From assembly GCF_026870155.1 (NCBI RefSeq), contig NZ_CP113975.1:372001-436000 (forward strand): 64,000 nucleotides of DNA, written 5' to 3'. Both the position numbers and the translations under genes were made by a program. This document shows, piece by piece, positions 45,488-53,630 of the stretch. Position 1 is the stretch's first letter. Every line of letters starts with the position of its first letter. The notes below the pieces were generated by a model. It worked only from the letters and a program-made list of their open reading frames with translations. It was not told the DNA's origin and searched no databases. The DNA comes from Flavobacterium marginilacus. GTDB lineage: Bacteria > Bacteroidota > Bacteroidia > Flavobacteriales > Flavobacteriaceae.

Positions 45488-46756
45488 ATGAAAACAATCT
45501 TTAAAAATCTTAACGCTGCTCTTTTATTACTCATTATAATAACTGTTGCTGGCTGCGAAAAAGCGAATAGCGACGTATATACTGATGTAGATGGAGGAGT
45601 TTCTTCGGGTGAAATCTCAGGAATCTGGCAAAAAGGAACTACACACAACATTACAGGTGACGTAATTATTCCCGAAGGAAAATCACTGACCATAGAAGAA
45701 GGTGTTACCGTAATTATGGATCCTGTGGCAAAGACCGAATTTATTGTAAAAGGTAATTTATACTCATTAGGAACCGCAGATAATCCTGTGAAATTTACCA
45801 TAGCGGAAAAAGACAGAACCGAAGAGAATAAATTTGGTAAAAAATGGGGCGGAATTTTGGCAGCTAAAACCTGCGCCGAACTCATTCTGGATCACACTAT
45901 TTTAGAATATGGAGGAAGCACAACTTCAGATGCTTCAACATCAGTAAAATTAGGTTTATACAAAGCAGTTGCCGGCGAAAACTTACCCGCTTTATGGTTT
46001 TCTAACGTAAACGGAAAATTGGTGGTGACTAATTCCATCATTAGAAATTTTCAAGAAGACTGTACTTATATCGAAGGCGGAAATATTATTTTTTCGAATA
46101 ATATTTTCTACACTACAGGCGTATCTGGCGGTGAGGCGATGAATTTCAAATCAGGCTGTTTAGTCGATGCCGCTTACAATTTAATTTATAGTGCCAATAC
46201 AAATGCTTTTAAATTATCTAATGCAGGACTTAGAAATCCACAAGCCGATATTGTTGCTTATAACAACACTTTTGTTAATACCGGCTGGCGCAGACCAACA
46301 GCAAAAGGAGGATCAATTTGGGTCGAAAATGCTGTAGTAGCCCACATCTATAATAATTTATTTGCCAATACCCGTTTTGGTATTAAAAGAGATACTAAAA
46401 GCTTGGAAGATTCCCGCTCTACAATTAGCAATAATCTTTATTATGGCTATGATCAGACAACCGTTAATCAATTTCAGCCCTCTAAAGATGTTATTGGCGG
46501 CACAAACGAAGTGAGAGGAACAACTGCAGGCCAAAACGACCCAGGTTTTGTAAATTATCCTTTAAACAACCCTGTAAGCAGTCCTGATTTTAATACTTCT
46601 TGGGATTTTCATTTAAAATCAAATTCTATTGCTCTTGGCAAAGGAACTACTAATTTTGTTAGACATTTTAATAATCCTATCACTTTTAGCAACGGATTGG
46701 CATATGCTTCTCCGGCGCCAGCTGCCTTTATTGGTGCTTATGGCGTGGCTAAATAA
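45488..46756 (+). CDS. Right-handed beta-helix lipoprotein
   Basis: A 422-residue lipoprotein (lipobox TVAGC, cysteine near residue 23). After a short linker the protein has strand-turn repeats typical of a parallel beta-helix (GDVIIPEGKSLTIEEGVTVI, FIVKGNLYSLGTADNPVKF, KLVVTNSIIRNFQEDC). Such proteins bind or cleave polymers or serve as surface scaffolds. It lies between the receptor and the phytase genes and is probably part of the same surface module; no catalytic residues could be assigned. Confidence 0.8.
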   Translation: MKTIFKNLNAALLLLIIITVAGCEKANSDVYTDVDGGVSSGEISGIWQKGTTHNITGDVIIPEGKSLTIEEGVTVIMDPVAKTEFIVKGNLYSLGTADNPVKFTIAEKDRTEENKFGKKWGGILAAKTCAELILDHTILEYGGSTTSDASTSVKLGLYKAVAGENLPALWFSNVNGKLVVTNSIIRNFQEDCTYIEGGNIIFSNNIFYTTGVSGGEAMNFKSGCLVDAAYNLIYSANTNAFKLSNAGLRNPQADIVAYNNTFVNTGWRRPTAKGGSIWVENAVVAHIYNNLFANTRFGIKRDTKSLEDSRSTISNNLYYGYDQTTVNQFQPSKDVIGGTNEVRGTTAGQNDPGFVNYPLNNPVSSPDFNTSWDFHLKSNSIALGKGTTNFVRHFNNPITFSNGLAYASPAPAAFIGAYGVAK

Positions 46757-46787
46757 ATCAAAAACAATTAAATCAACACCTTACAAA

Positions 46788-47870
46788 ATGGTCAAAAAAA
46801 TAATACTTTCTATAAGTTTATTTACGCTTGCAGTGCTGTCTTTCAGCTGTCAAAACGATAAAAAAAATACCAAAACCGCATCCAAAACTGTAGTAAAACC
46901 AGTTTTTATTTCTGAACCCGTACAATTTGACAGTGACGATCCTGCAATCTGGATTAATAAAGCTGATGTTTCAAAAAGTCTGGTTATTGGAACTGATAAA
47001 GAAAAAGATGGAGGACTTTATGTATTTGACCTGCAAGGGAAAATACTAAAAGACAAGACTGTGAAAAATCTAAAAAGACCCAATAATGTAGATATTGCTT
47101 ACGGATTGGTGCTTAACGGAAAACCAACAGATGTTGCCATTACGACAGAAAGATTAGGTCAGGATCTTAGATTTTTTTCAATTCCGGACATGAAACCTGT
47201 TGACAACGGAGGAATCAAAGTATTTGAAAACGAAACCGAAGCAGATTACAATGCTCCAATGGGTATAGCTGTTTATACTTCAAAAGATGCAAAAATATAT
47301 GCTATTGTCGGCCGCAAAACCGGACCTAAAACGGGCGGTTATCTTTATCAATATTTATTAGAGGACAACGGTAATGGAAAAGTAAAAGCCACTTTAGTTC
47401 GTAAATTTGGAGAATACAGCGGTAAAAAAGAAATAGAGTCAATTGCTGTTGATAATGAGTTAGGATATGTTTACTATTCTGATGAGCAATTTGGTGTACG
47501 CCAGTATTATGCAGATCCAGCCAAAGGAGACGAACAATTATCCTTATTTGGCACAACAGGTTTTGCCGAAGACCACGAAGGTATTTCTATTTATAAACTT
47601 ACTGATACCACAGGCTATATTTTAGTATCAGACCAAGGGGCTAACCGTTTCCAGATTTTTAGCCGTGAAGGCACAAAAAACAATCCATTTGAGCACAAAT
47701 ATTTAAAGACGATAAATGTTTCAGCCACAGAAAGCGATGGTTCCGAAATAACCAGCATCCCTTTAAATTCGAACTTTAAACATGGTTTGTTTGTAGCAAT
47801 GAGTACCGATAAAACATTTCATTTTTACCGTTGGGAAGATATCGCTGGTAAAAATTTAAAAATAAAGTAA
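46788..47870 (+). CDS. Beta-propeller phytase, lipoprotein
   Basis: A 360-residue protein starting at the ATG at 46788 with a lipoprotein signal (VLSFSC). Beta-propeller phytase marks are DSDDPAIWIN, IGTDKEKDGGLYVFDLQGK, RPNNVDIAYG, YSDEQFGVRQYY and EDHEGISIY. The family removes phosphate from phytate in a calcium-dependent way. Being surface or periplasmic, it would release phosphate for uptake. A longer frame back to 46629 overlaps the preceding gene and lacks the signal peptide at its start, so it was not used. Confidence 0.92.
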   Translation: MVKKIILSISLFTLAVLSFSCQNDKKNTKTASKTVVKPVFISEPVQFDSDDPAIWINKADVSKSLVIGTDKEKDGGLYVFDLQGKILKDKTVKNLKRPNNVDIAYGLVLNGKPTDVAITTERLGQDLRFFSIPDMKPVDNGGIKVFENETEADYNAPMGIAVYTSKDAKIYAIVGRKTGPKTGGYLYQYLLEDNGNGKVKATLVRKFGEYSGKKEIESIAVDNELGYVYYSDEQFGVRQYYADPAKGDEQLSLFGTTGFAEDHEGISIYKLTDTTGYILVSDQGANRFQIFSREGTKNNPFEHKYLKTINVSATESDGSEITSIPLNSNFKHGLFVAMSTDKTFHFYRWEDIAGKNLKIK

Positions 47871-47901
47871 TTTATTGCAGCCGAATTTTTCTATTCAATA
47901 T

Positions 47902-47954
47902 ATTACTGCCAATAAAAATTGACATTAGTTCTTTTTTACCTTATTGGCAGTAAT
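47902..47954. repeat. Inverted repeat after the phytase gene
   Basis: ATTACTGCCAATAA and TTATTGGCAGTAAT form a perfect 14-base stem with a 25-base loop. No T tract follows directly, so a terminator role for the phytase operon is possible but not certain. Confidence 0.6.
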
Positions 47955-47998
47955 AATTTGCTGATTTAAATACTTTTAACACAAAAGAAATTAGCGAA

Positions 47999-48032
47999 TT
48001 GAAAAACATATGGATTTTTGACCTTAAATTTG
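47999..48032 (+). promoter_or_regulatory. Promoter of the DUF4407 gene
   Basis: TTG (47999-48001), 23 bases, then TAAATTTG (48025-48032). It overlaps the region where a longer reading frame (from 48018) would begin and supports the start at 48069. Confidence 0.6.
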
Positions 48033-48068
48033 TACCAATCAAATTTATCAATCAAAAATCAATCAATC

Positions 48069-49169
48069 ATGTTAAAACAATTTTTTATCCTGTGTTCAGG
48101 CGCAGACAAACCGCTGCTGGAAGGGTGCTCCGAAGGCGAACAAACCAAATATGTTGGTATTGGTGCTACCGTTTTTTTTACTGCAGTTATGGCTTTCATA
48201 GCCAGTGCTTATGCCCTTTTTACTGTCTTCGATAATGTTATTCCTGCACTTCTTTTTGGATTCGTTTGGGCCTTACTTATTTTTAATCTGGATCGTTTTA
48301 TTGTTTCCACCATTCGAAAAAGAAACAATTTTTCTAGTGAATTTCTACAAGCGACTCCTCGAATTCTTTTGGCCATTATCATTGCAATCGTAATTTCAAA
48401 ACCTTTGGAAATTAAAATTTTCGAAAAAGAAATCAATACGGTTTTACTGAAAGAAAAAAACGCAATGGCTTTGAATAATAAAAAAGAAGTCAGCAGTTAT
48501 TTCAAATCGGATTTGGACAAAAACAAAAACGAAATCAAAAACCTAAAAACCGAAATAGCCAATAAAGAAAAAGAGGTAAATACGCTTTATCAGACTTATA
48601 TTCAAGAAGCCGAAGGAACTGCAGGAACAAAATTAATGGGCAAAGGTCCCGTGTTTAAAGAAAAAATAGCGAAACACGATTTAGCAAAAAAAGAATTAGA
48701 TACCATTCAAAAAAACAATTTAGCCAAAATCGCTGTTCTGGAAAAAAGCACCAAAACACTGCAGACAGATTTAGACAAAAAAGTCACCGAGACACAGCCA
48801 GTTATTGACGGATTTGACGGTTTGATGGCGCGGATTAACGCTTTGAATAAACTGCCTTGGCTGCCTTCATTTTTTATAATGCTGTTGTTCCTTGCTATTG
48901 AAACTTCACCAATTATTGCAAAGTTATTATCTCCAAAAGGGGAATACGATTATAAACTGGAAGATTTAGAAACTGCGCTCAAAGCTACAATCGAACAGGA
49001 CAAATACCAACGTGAATTGCTGATAAAAACCAGTGCCTCGATGCACGATAAAGTATATGCAGATATCGCTGAGGATAAGAAACTATACGATCTGCAGCGA
49101 AAAAACGCAACGGAATTACTGGAACAGCAATCCAATAATTTTGTTGAAAAGCAAATAAAAACTTTATAG
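48069..49169 (+). CDS. DUF4407 membrane protein with coiled coil
   Basis: A 366-residue protein starting at ATG 48069 (MLKQFFILCSGAD, the usual DUF4407 start). Three N-terminal membrane segments (about residues 35-60, 62-82 and 95-120), a long charged coiled coil (about 130-255) and a further hydrophobic segment near 275-300 are visible. The function of the family is not known. It is transcribed alone, converging on the PH-domain gene. Confidence 0.82.
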   Translation: MLKQFFILCSGADKPLLEGCSEGEQTKYVGIGATVFFTAVMAFIASAYALFTVFDNVIPALLFGFVWALLIFNLDRFIVSTIRKRNNFSSEFLQATPRILLAIIIAIVISKPLEIKIFEKEINTVLLKEKNAMALNNKKEVSSYFKSDLDKNKNEIKNLKTEIANKEKEVNTLYQTYIQEAEGTAGTKLMGKGPVFKEKIAKHDLAKKELDTIQKNNLAKIAVLEKSTKTLQTDLDKKVTETQPVIDGFDGLMARINALNKLPWLPSFFIMLLFLAIETSPIIAKLLSPKGEYDYKLEDLETALKATIEQDKYQRELLIKTSASMHDKVYADIAEDKKLYDLQRKNATELLEQQSNNFVEKQIKTL

Positions 49170-49184
49170 ATTCTAAAGACAAAA

Positions 49185-49223
49185 GTCTTAAAGTCAAAAG
49201 AAATTAACTTCTGACTTTAAGAC
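49185..49223. terminator. Inverted repeat between convergent genes
   Basis: GTCTTAAAGTCAAAAG and CTTCTGACTTTAAGAC pair at 15 of 16 positions around a seven-base loop. It lies between the ends of the DUF4407 gene and the PH-domain gene and could end both transcripts, although T tracts are weak. GACTTTAAGACT-type words recur just beside it. Confidence 0.55.
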
Positions 49224-49251
49224 TTTCAACATTATGACTTTCGGCTATAAA

Positions 49252-49959
49252 TTACATCTGGCTCAAAATCTCTTTTTTGAAAGCATCATATTCACCCTGC
49301 ATAATCAATCCGTTATCAAGGAGTTTTTTATAATTCTGCAGTTTTGCAAAAAGTTCGTCCTGCGATAATCCACTGTTAATTTTCTCTCTAGAAGCAGCTG
49401 AACTTTCAGCAAAAGGTTCGGCTTGATTAGAAACAACCGGCATAATTTCGGCAAAATCAGTTACTTCTTCCGTTTCCATTTCTTCAATCAGCTCCGATTC
49501 CTGAATCAATTCTGGAACATTTTCTTCGTTAATTACTGATGCCGCTGCAGGAGCTGCTGTTCTGTTTTTCAAAATATCCAATTGTTCTTTGGCAAACGTA
49601 GCAATTTTTCTAGCTTGAATTTTAGGAATATAATCGATAGAAACCTGAACCTGTGTTTTGGTCGAAAATGAAAATTCAGAACCTAAAATATTTTCCTTCA
49701 TAAACGTGCCTTCAATTTCGTCCCATGTAAAATCGGTAAAATTCATTGAAAGCCCCATATTTTTAGGCTGACAAATAATAATTCTTTTATTGGTCACCAC
49801 AATACTATCCGGAAAAACAGTAATAGCTGGTTTTTTCTGAACGGCGATATACCCTACTTCTTCATTTTTCATCAATAAATCATTCAGTTTTGAAGTAATT
49901 TTTTCGATGGCTTTTGGATCTTGTTCTTCGTTAAGGAACTTTTTAAGATTATCAATCAT
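49252..49959 (-). CDS. Bacterial PH domain protein with SHOCT tail
   Basis: A 235-residue soluble protein. The N-terminal half is a bacterial PH-like domain (GYIAVQKKPAITVFPDSIVV, TNKRIIICQPK, then EIEGTFMKENILGSEFSF). A low-complexity acidic linker follows. The last 33 residues form a SHOCT-type helical hairpin (LFAKLQNYKKLLDNGLI, then MQGEYDAFKKEILSQM). SHOCT tails are thought to mediate oligomerisation. Role unknown. Confidence 0.8.
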   Translation of the reverse strand: MIDNLKKFLNEEQDPKAIEKITSKLNDLLMKNEEVGYIAVQKKPAITVFPDSIVVTNKRIIICQPKNMGLSMNFTDFTWDEIEGTFMKENILGSEFSFSTKTQVQVSIDYIPKIQARKIATFAKEQLDILKNRTAAPAAASVINEENVPELIQESELIEEMETEEVTDFAEIMPVVSNQAEPFAESSAASREKINSGLSQDELFAKLQNYKKLLDNGLIMQGEYDAFKKEILSQM

Positions 49960-50043
49960 AGTATTTTATTTGAAAGTGTCTGATGTTTTTGAACAAAAGT
50001 AATGTCTATTTTTCTAATTGCTTCTGCTATTCGGTAAAATATT

Positions 50044-50412
50044 TTACTCTAGGTCAATAATTTCAGTTTGAATTTTCTTCGTTAAACTTTTAAAAACCAA
50101 TTCATAGGAATGATCAATTAATTCTTTCAGCAGTGTATTCGGAACATCTTGATTTACGCTAATCGTGTTCCAATGCACTTTGCTCATATGAAAACCGGGC
50201 TGTATGGCATCATATTCGGCACGCAGTTCTTGTGCACGCTCAGGATCACATTTCAGATTCATATGCGGATTTCCTTTTTCCCACTGCAATAAAGATGATA
50301 GAGCAAACATCTTTCCGCCTACTTTAAATACCAAAGTATCTTCATCAAAAGGGAAATGTTCCGTAACTCCTTTCTTGGAAAGACAATATTCGTAATACGT
50401 TTCTAAGTTCAT
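50044..50412 (-). CDS. MmcQ/YjbR family protein
   Basis: A 122-residue protein of the CyaY-like YjbR fold (YYEYCLSKKGVTEHFPFD, FKVGGKMFALSSL, NLKCDPERAQELR, HMSKVHWNTI). The family is a DNA-binding-like fold of unclear function. It starts directly after the DUF4260 stop codon and is the last gene of a tight minus-strand operon. Confidence 0.88.
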   Translation of the reverse strand: MNLETYYEYCLSKKGVTEHFPFDEDTLVFKVGGKMFALSSLLQWEKGNPHMNLKCDPERAQELRAEYDAIQPGFHMSKVHWNTISVNQDVPNTLLKELIDHSYELVFKSLTKKIQTEIIDLE

Positions 50413-50763
50413 TTATTTTCCAATTTCACCCAAGTGGGTATATTTAAAACCTGTTTCATATTTTAATCCATAACCAAACATCCTGTCCATAGACGAATGC
50501 GCAAATAAAATAACACCAATAAGCTCAACCGTTTCATTGGAACAAAAAATACCGACAAGATAAAAAACAATCGCTATGCCTCTGTGATGGGCTAAATTAT
50601 AACAAAATGCGCCAATTCTATCTCCAAAGAGATAACCTATCATAGAAAAATCAGGTACTAAAATTAAAACCAAGAACCACCACCAAGCATAGTTCAATTG
50701 GTTAAAAAAGTAAATACCGAGTACAAACAATCCTAATTCTTCGAGTTTGATAACTGTTTTCAT
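50413..50763 (-). CDS. DUF4260 family membrane protein
   Basis: A 116-residue protein with three to four hydrophobic segments (VLGIYFFNQL, WWWFLVLILVPDFSMIGYL, GIAIVFYLVGIF) and the family-typical FAHSSMDRMFGYGLKYETGF near the end. It overlaps the stop of the acetyltransferase gene by four bases, so translation is probably coupled. Function unknown. Confidence 0.8.
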   Translation of the reverse strand: MKTVIKLEELGLFVLGIYFFNQLNYAWWWFLVLILVPDFSMIGYLFGDRIGAFCYNLAHHRGIAIVFYLVGIFCSNETVELIGVILFAHSSMDRMFGYGLKYETGFKYTHLGEIGK

Positions 50764-51170
50764 GATACTATTTTTTCCATCATTTTTTCTGGGTGCGCCA
50801 AGGCCTTAAAACCAAATTTCTCATATAAAAAATGAGCATCAGATGTAGCCAGACGCCATATTTTTACTTCCTGCAATTGCGGTTCTTTCATCATAGCGTC
50901 AATTAAAATCGAAGAATATCCTTTTCCTCTGTGTTCTTCGGCTATAAAAACATCCATTACATAAGCAAAAACGACATAATCAGTGATAACCCTCGCAAAA
51001 CCAAATTGGACATCGTCCTTATAAATCCCAAAACAAATCGAACTATCAATTGTTTTTTGAACTTCATCAATGGTTCTTCCCGCAGCCCAATAAATATCTT
51101 TCAAAAAATCCTGGATAAAAGGAACATTTAATTGTTGTTTATCTGTAGAAACGTAAATCTTACTGTCCAT
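50760..51170 (-). CDS. GNAT-family N-acetyltransferase
   Basis: A 136-residue protein. The acetyl-CoA-binding motif A is present as DVFIAEEHRGKGYSSILIDA (about residues 76-95, with the R/Q-x-x-G-x-G/A pattern RGKGYS). The acceptor substrate is unknown. It lies in the middle of the operon, 15 bases after the DUF4421 gene. Confidence 0.87.
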   Translation of the reverse strand: MDSKIYVSTDKQQLNVPFIQDFLKDIYWAAGRTIDEVQKTIDSSICFGIYKDDVQFGFARVITDYVVFAYVMDVFIAEEHRGKGYSSILIDAMMKEPQLQEVKIWRLATSDAHFLYEKFGFKALAHPEKMMEKIVS

Positions 51171-51184
51171 ATTTTAAATAAAAA

Positions 51185-52237
51185 TTAAAGTCTTAATTTA
51201 TAACCGATTTTATTCACTGGCTTGCTGATAAATTTTGGCGCATCAAATCGGTAACCAAAATACAACAATCCAAACGAACCACCATTTGAAACAACCTGGT
51301 TTTTACTTTCATTATAAAAACTGGAATTGAAATTAAAGTTGACTCCAAATAGAATTCGATCCGAATTATATCCAAGTCTTAGCCCGCCAGTAAGAGTGGT
51401 CAAAAAATAATCATGCTTTTCTTTTTTTTGAATTCCTAATTCATCTGTTGTAGAATTCAGGAATTTTACTCCAAGAGCTGTTGTTAAATTAGGCGCCACA
51501 TAAAACTTTTTATGAATAATAAAATTATAAAAATAACCAATCCCCACACTTACATCATATTCATTTTGATACGTCTTTAAAATATCAGTTTCCAAAGAAA
51601 TCTTTTTATAATCATATATTAGTGTTGGGATAAAACTTCCTGCACTTTCTTTTTGCCACTCAGTAAACGATGTGATGCTTTTTAATGAAAAATTGGGATT
51701 GAAAATATACGATGTTGACATTCCGTATTTGGTTATTTTTAAATCTGGAAATTGAATATAAGGGGCAATATCAGGTTTCCAATCTGGTAAAAAATCCTGA
51801 GTGTTTGCGATATAATATCCTTTGATCCTGCTGTAATCAACCGTCTGAAGCCATTTTCCAAGAAAAAAACGAAAATTATATTCTGAAAATTTAGATTTTC
51901 CTTTTACATCTTCATCTTTATTTCCTCCTATAAACTGAGGATAAAATCCGTAACTAAAACCTATAAATTTATAATCTGCAGATAAAAACACTTTGTAATT
52001 ATTATTGGTTTCCAAATCCAGATTGCCACCATTTTTGTCTTCCAAAATTTGTGAGTCAGTTTGCGTACTAAGATTAGTTCTAATCAAAATCTCATCGGGA
52101 TAAAACACAAATTTAGAACTGTCTCGTTCTTTTTTTTGACCAAAAACAGTCCCGTTTCCTAAAAGCAAAATAGCAAAAAACAATGCTATTTTAAGCAAAT
52201 ATTGGTTATGGCAACTTCTATATTTCCGTGTTTTCAA
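51185..52237 (-). CDS. DUF4421-like outer-membrane protein
   Basis: A 350-residue protein with a signal peptide (ALFFAILLLGNGTVFG). The mature part is strand-rich (DYKFIGFSYGFYPQFIGG, NFRFFLGKWLQTVDYSRIKG) and ends with FGLLYFGYRF and a basic KIGYKLRL. This is the pattern of DUF4421 outer-membrane barrels of Bacteroidota. It follows the cyclase gene by 10 bases. Confidence 0.72.
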   Translation of the reverse strand: MKTRKYRSCHNQYLLKIALFFAILLLGNGTVFGQKKERDSSKFVFYPDEILIRTNLSTQTDSQILEDKNGGNLDLETNNNYKVFLSADYKFIGFSYGFYPQFIGGNKDEDVKGKSKFSEYNFRFFLGKWLQTVDYSRIKGYYIANTQDFLPDWKPDIAPYIQFPDLKITKYGMSTSYIFNPNFSLKSITSFTEWQKESAGSFIPTLIYDYKKISLETDILKTYQNEYDVSVGIGYFYNFIIHKKFYVAPNLTTALGVKFLNSTTDELGIQKKEKHDYFLTTLTGGLRLGYNSDRILFGVNFNFNSSFYNESKNQVVSNGGSFGLLYFGYRFDAPKFISKPVNKIGYKLRL

Positions 52238-52247
52238 TCCTTAGATT

Positions 52248-53015
52248 TTACAAAATAGAATATAAAACAGGCTTGCTTGGACTCGCATCATTTTCAAAAG
52301 AAGCGATTTGAAGATTCAACAGATAACTACCGTCTTCGATTTCATCAGGAACAAAAATCATTTCAGTTATCGTACAATCTAATCGCGCATCAGGATTTAA
52401 ATCATTAACATCTTTTACTTTCCAAAAAGCTTTATGTGCCAATAATTTCCCTTCGTCATGTTCTTTGTCCACACTCGGCAAATCGATCAGCAAATGTTTG
52501 ATGCCGCTTTCGCGAATGAAATGTGCTGCATCTTCTGCCAGATAAGGCGGATTGGTATTCGAATATTTCAGTGATTTTTTTATTTTGAAATTGGGTAATG
52601 TTCGGATAATTATTGCTTCGGGAGTTTTAACGCCTAATGCTTTCTTTATCTGATTTCTCGTTATTACCAAATCTTCTCCCTGCATTTCCGGCACAACCGA
52701 AACCAATTCAGCCAAAAAGAAAAACTGCTTCAGCCATTGATTAATGCTGTAAAAATCCCGTGTAATATGACCGAGACATTCAGTATGAGTTCCGTGTCCA
52801 TGGGGGTTAAAAAAGATATTATTAAAATTGGTCGATGATTTCCCTTCGGAAACCTTACCTATCCAATCGCCAAAAACAACAGGCTCAATTATGGGTTTTT
52901 CTAAATACCAAGCAATCGGATTTTCATCAGTATTTGTCAATGGAATTGAAATATCAATGGGTTTTGATAAATCGACTTCAAACGTATTATTGTTATGTTG
53001 GATTGATGCTTTCAT
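52248..53015 (-). CDS. Cyclase family (kynurenine formamidase-like) metal-dependent hydrolase
   Basis: A 255-residue protein. The metal-binding HxGTHxD motif appears as HGHGTHTECLGH (about residues 72-83), with glutamate in place of the usual aspartate. DLPSVDKEHDEGKLLAHKAF near 180 is also typical. Family members hydrolyse N-formylkynurenine or cyclic amides; the substrate here is unknown. It is the first gene of a minus-strand operon of five genes, and the CGCAAAG-type repeat (53024-53065) lies in its upstream region. Confidence 0.85.
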   Translation of the reverse strand: MKASIQHNNNTFEVDLSKPIDISIPLTNTDENPIAWYLEKPIIEPVVFGDWIGKVSEGKSSTNFNNIFFNPHGHGTHTECLGHITRDFYSINQWLKQFFFLAELVSVVPEMQGEDLVITRNQIKKALGVKTPEAIIIRTLPNFKIKKSLKYSNTNPPYLAEDAAHFIRESGIKHLLIDLPSVDKEHDEGKLLAHKAFWKVKDVNDLNPDARLDCTITEMIFVPDEIEDGSYLLNLQIASFENDASPSKPVLYSIL

Positions 53016-53023
53016 AGTTATTT

Positions 53024-53065
53024 AACCGCAAGGGTCGCAAAGATTTACGCAAAGGACGCTAAACT
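53024..53065 (+). repeat. CGCAAAG-type repeat, copy 1
   Basis: About 42 bases made of ACCGCAAGG, TCGCAAAG, TTTACGCAAAGG and ACGCTAAACT. Copies 2 and 3 (53461 and 53581) share this order. It lies just after the 3' end of the GxxExxY gene and before the cyclase gene. Confidence 0.75.
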
Positions 53066-53072
53066 CTAAAAG

Positions 53073-53450
53073 TTAAAGATTATTGACGACTCTTTTAACT
53101 CCATTTTTTATCAATAGAACATTAAAGTTTATAAGTAACCCTAATTTGCAATTTGTTAGTTTCAAATAAGTTAAAAGTTGCGCAAAATGAATATCATTTA
53201 ACGCGTCCACAGATTTTATCTCTAAAATTAATTTATTTTCGACAATTATATCTAAACGATAACCAACATCTAGTTTAACTTCTTCATAGAATAAAGGTAG
53301 TGCTTGCTGTTTTTGAATTTCTAAACCTGATTTTTTTAATTCATAAAACAAACATTCTTGATAAGCACTTTCTAATAGCCCTGGACCCAAAGCTTGATGA
53401 ACTTTTAAAGCGCAATTAAAAACAATTTTAGATAATTCATTTTCAGTCAT
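53073..53450 (-). CDS. GxxExxY family protein
   Basis: A 125-residue protein with the name-giving motif in LGPGLLESAYQECLFYEL (about residues 20-37) and a PD-(D/E)xK-like core: KLDVGYRLDIIVENKLILEIKS, where aspartate and E-x-K spacing resemble small nucleases. The nuclease idea is inference. The gene is bracketed on both sides by copies of the same short repeat, as if the gene and repeats were one unit. Confidence 0.88.
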   Translation of the reverse strand: MTENELSKIVFNCALKVHQALGPGLLESAYQECLFYELKKSGLEIQKQQALPLFYEEVKLDVGYRLDIIVENKLILEIKSVDALNDIHFAQLLTYLKLTNCKLGLLINFNVLLIKNGVKRVVNNL

Positions 53451-53460
53451 AATTTATTTT

Positions 53461-53502
53461 ACCGTAAGGTTCGCAAAGGTTTACACAAAGAATGCGAAAC
53501 TT
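53461..53502 (+). repeat. CGCAAAG-type repeat, copy 2
   Basis: ACCGTAAGG, TTCGCAAAGG, TTTACACAAAG and AATGCGAAACTT in the same order as copy 1, directly upstream of the GxxExxY start codon. Confidence 0.75.
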
Positions 53503-53580
53503 AATTTTATATTTTTACTTTAACCAAATATAAGAAAAATATTAAATTACAAAATAAAGTCCCTAGCGCCTTAATCAAAA

Positions 53581-53622
53581 AACTTGCGCTCCTTGCGTAA
53601 ACCTTCGCGCACTTTGCGGTTA
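53581..53622 (-). repeat. CGCAAAG-type repeat, copy 3, inverted
   Basis: The minus strand reads ACCGCAAAG, TGCGCGAAGG, TTTACGCAAGG and AGCGCAAGTT, an inverted copy of the two repeats around the GxxExxY gene. It lies nine bases from the hemW stop codon. Confidence 0.75.
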
Positions 53623-53630
53623 AGCCCTTA

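Noticed and set aside
45463..45885. Minus-strand frame at the start of the beta-helix lipoprotein gene
   Set aside because: The plus-strand frame has a lipoprotein signal and beta-helix repeats and follows the receptor gene closely; the minus-strand frame has none of these.
46629..46787. Extended N-terminus of the phytase
   Set aside because: It overlaps the end of the beta-helix gene and would hide the lipoprotein signal that starts at 46788.
48018..48068. Extended N-terminus of the DUF4407 protein
   Set aside because: It overlaps the probable -7 element; the family start pattern begins at 48069.
53024..53622. CRISPR array
   Set aside because: Only three imperfect copies in mixed orientation with a gene between them; no regular spacers and no cas genes.
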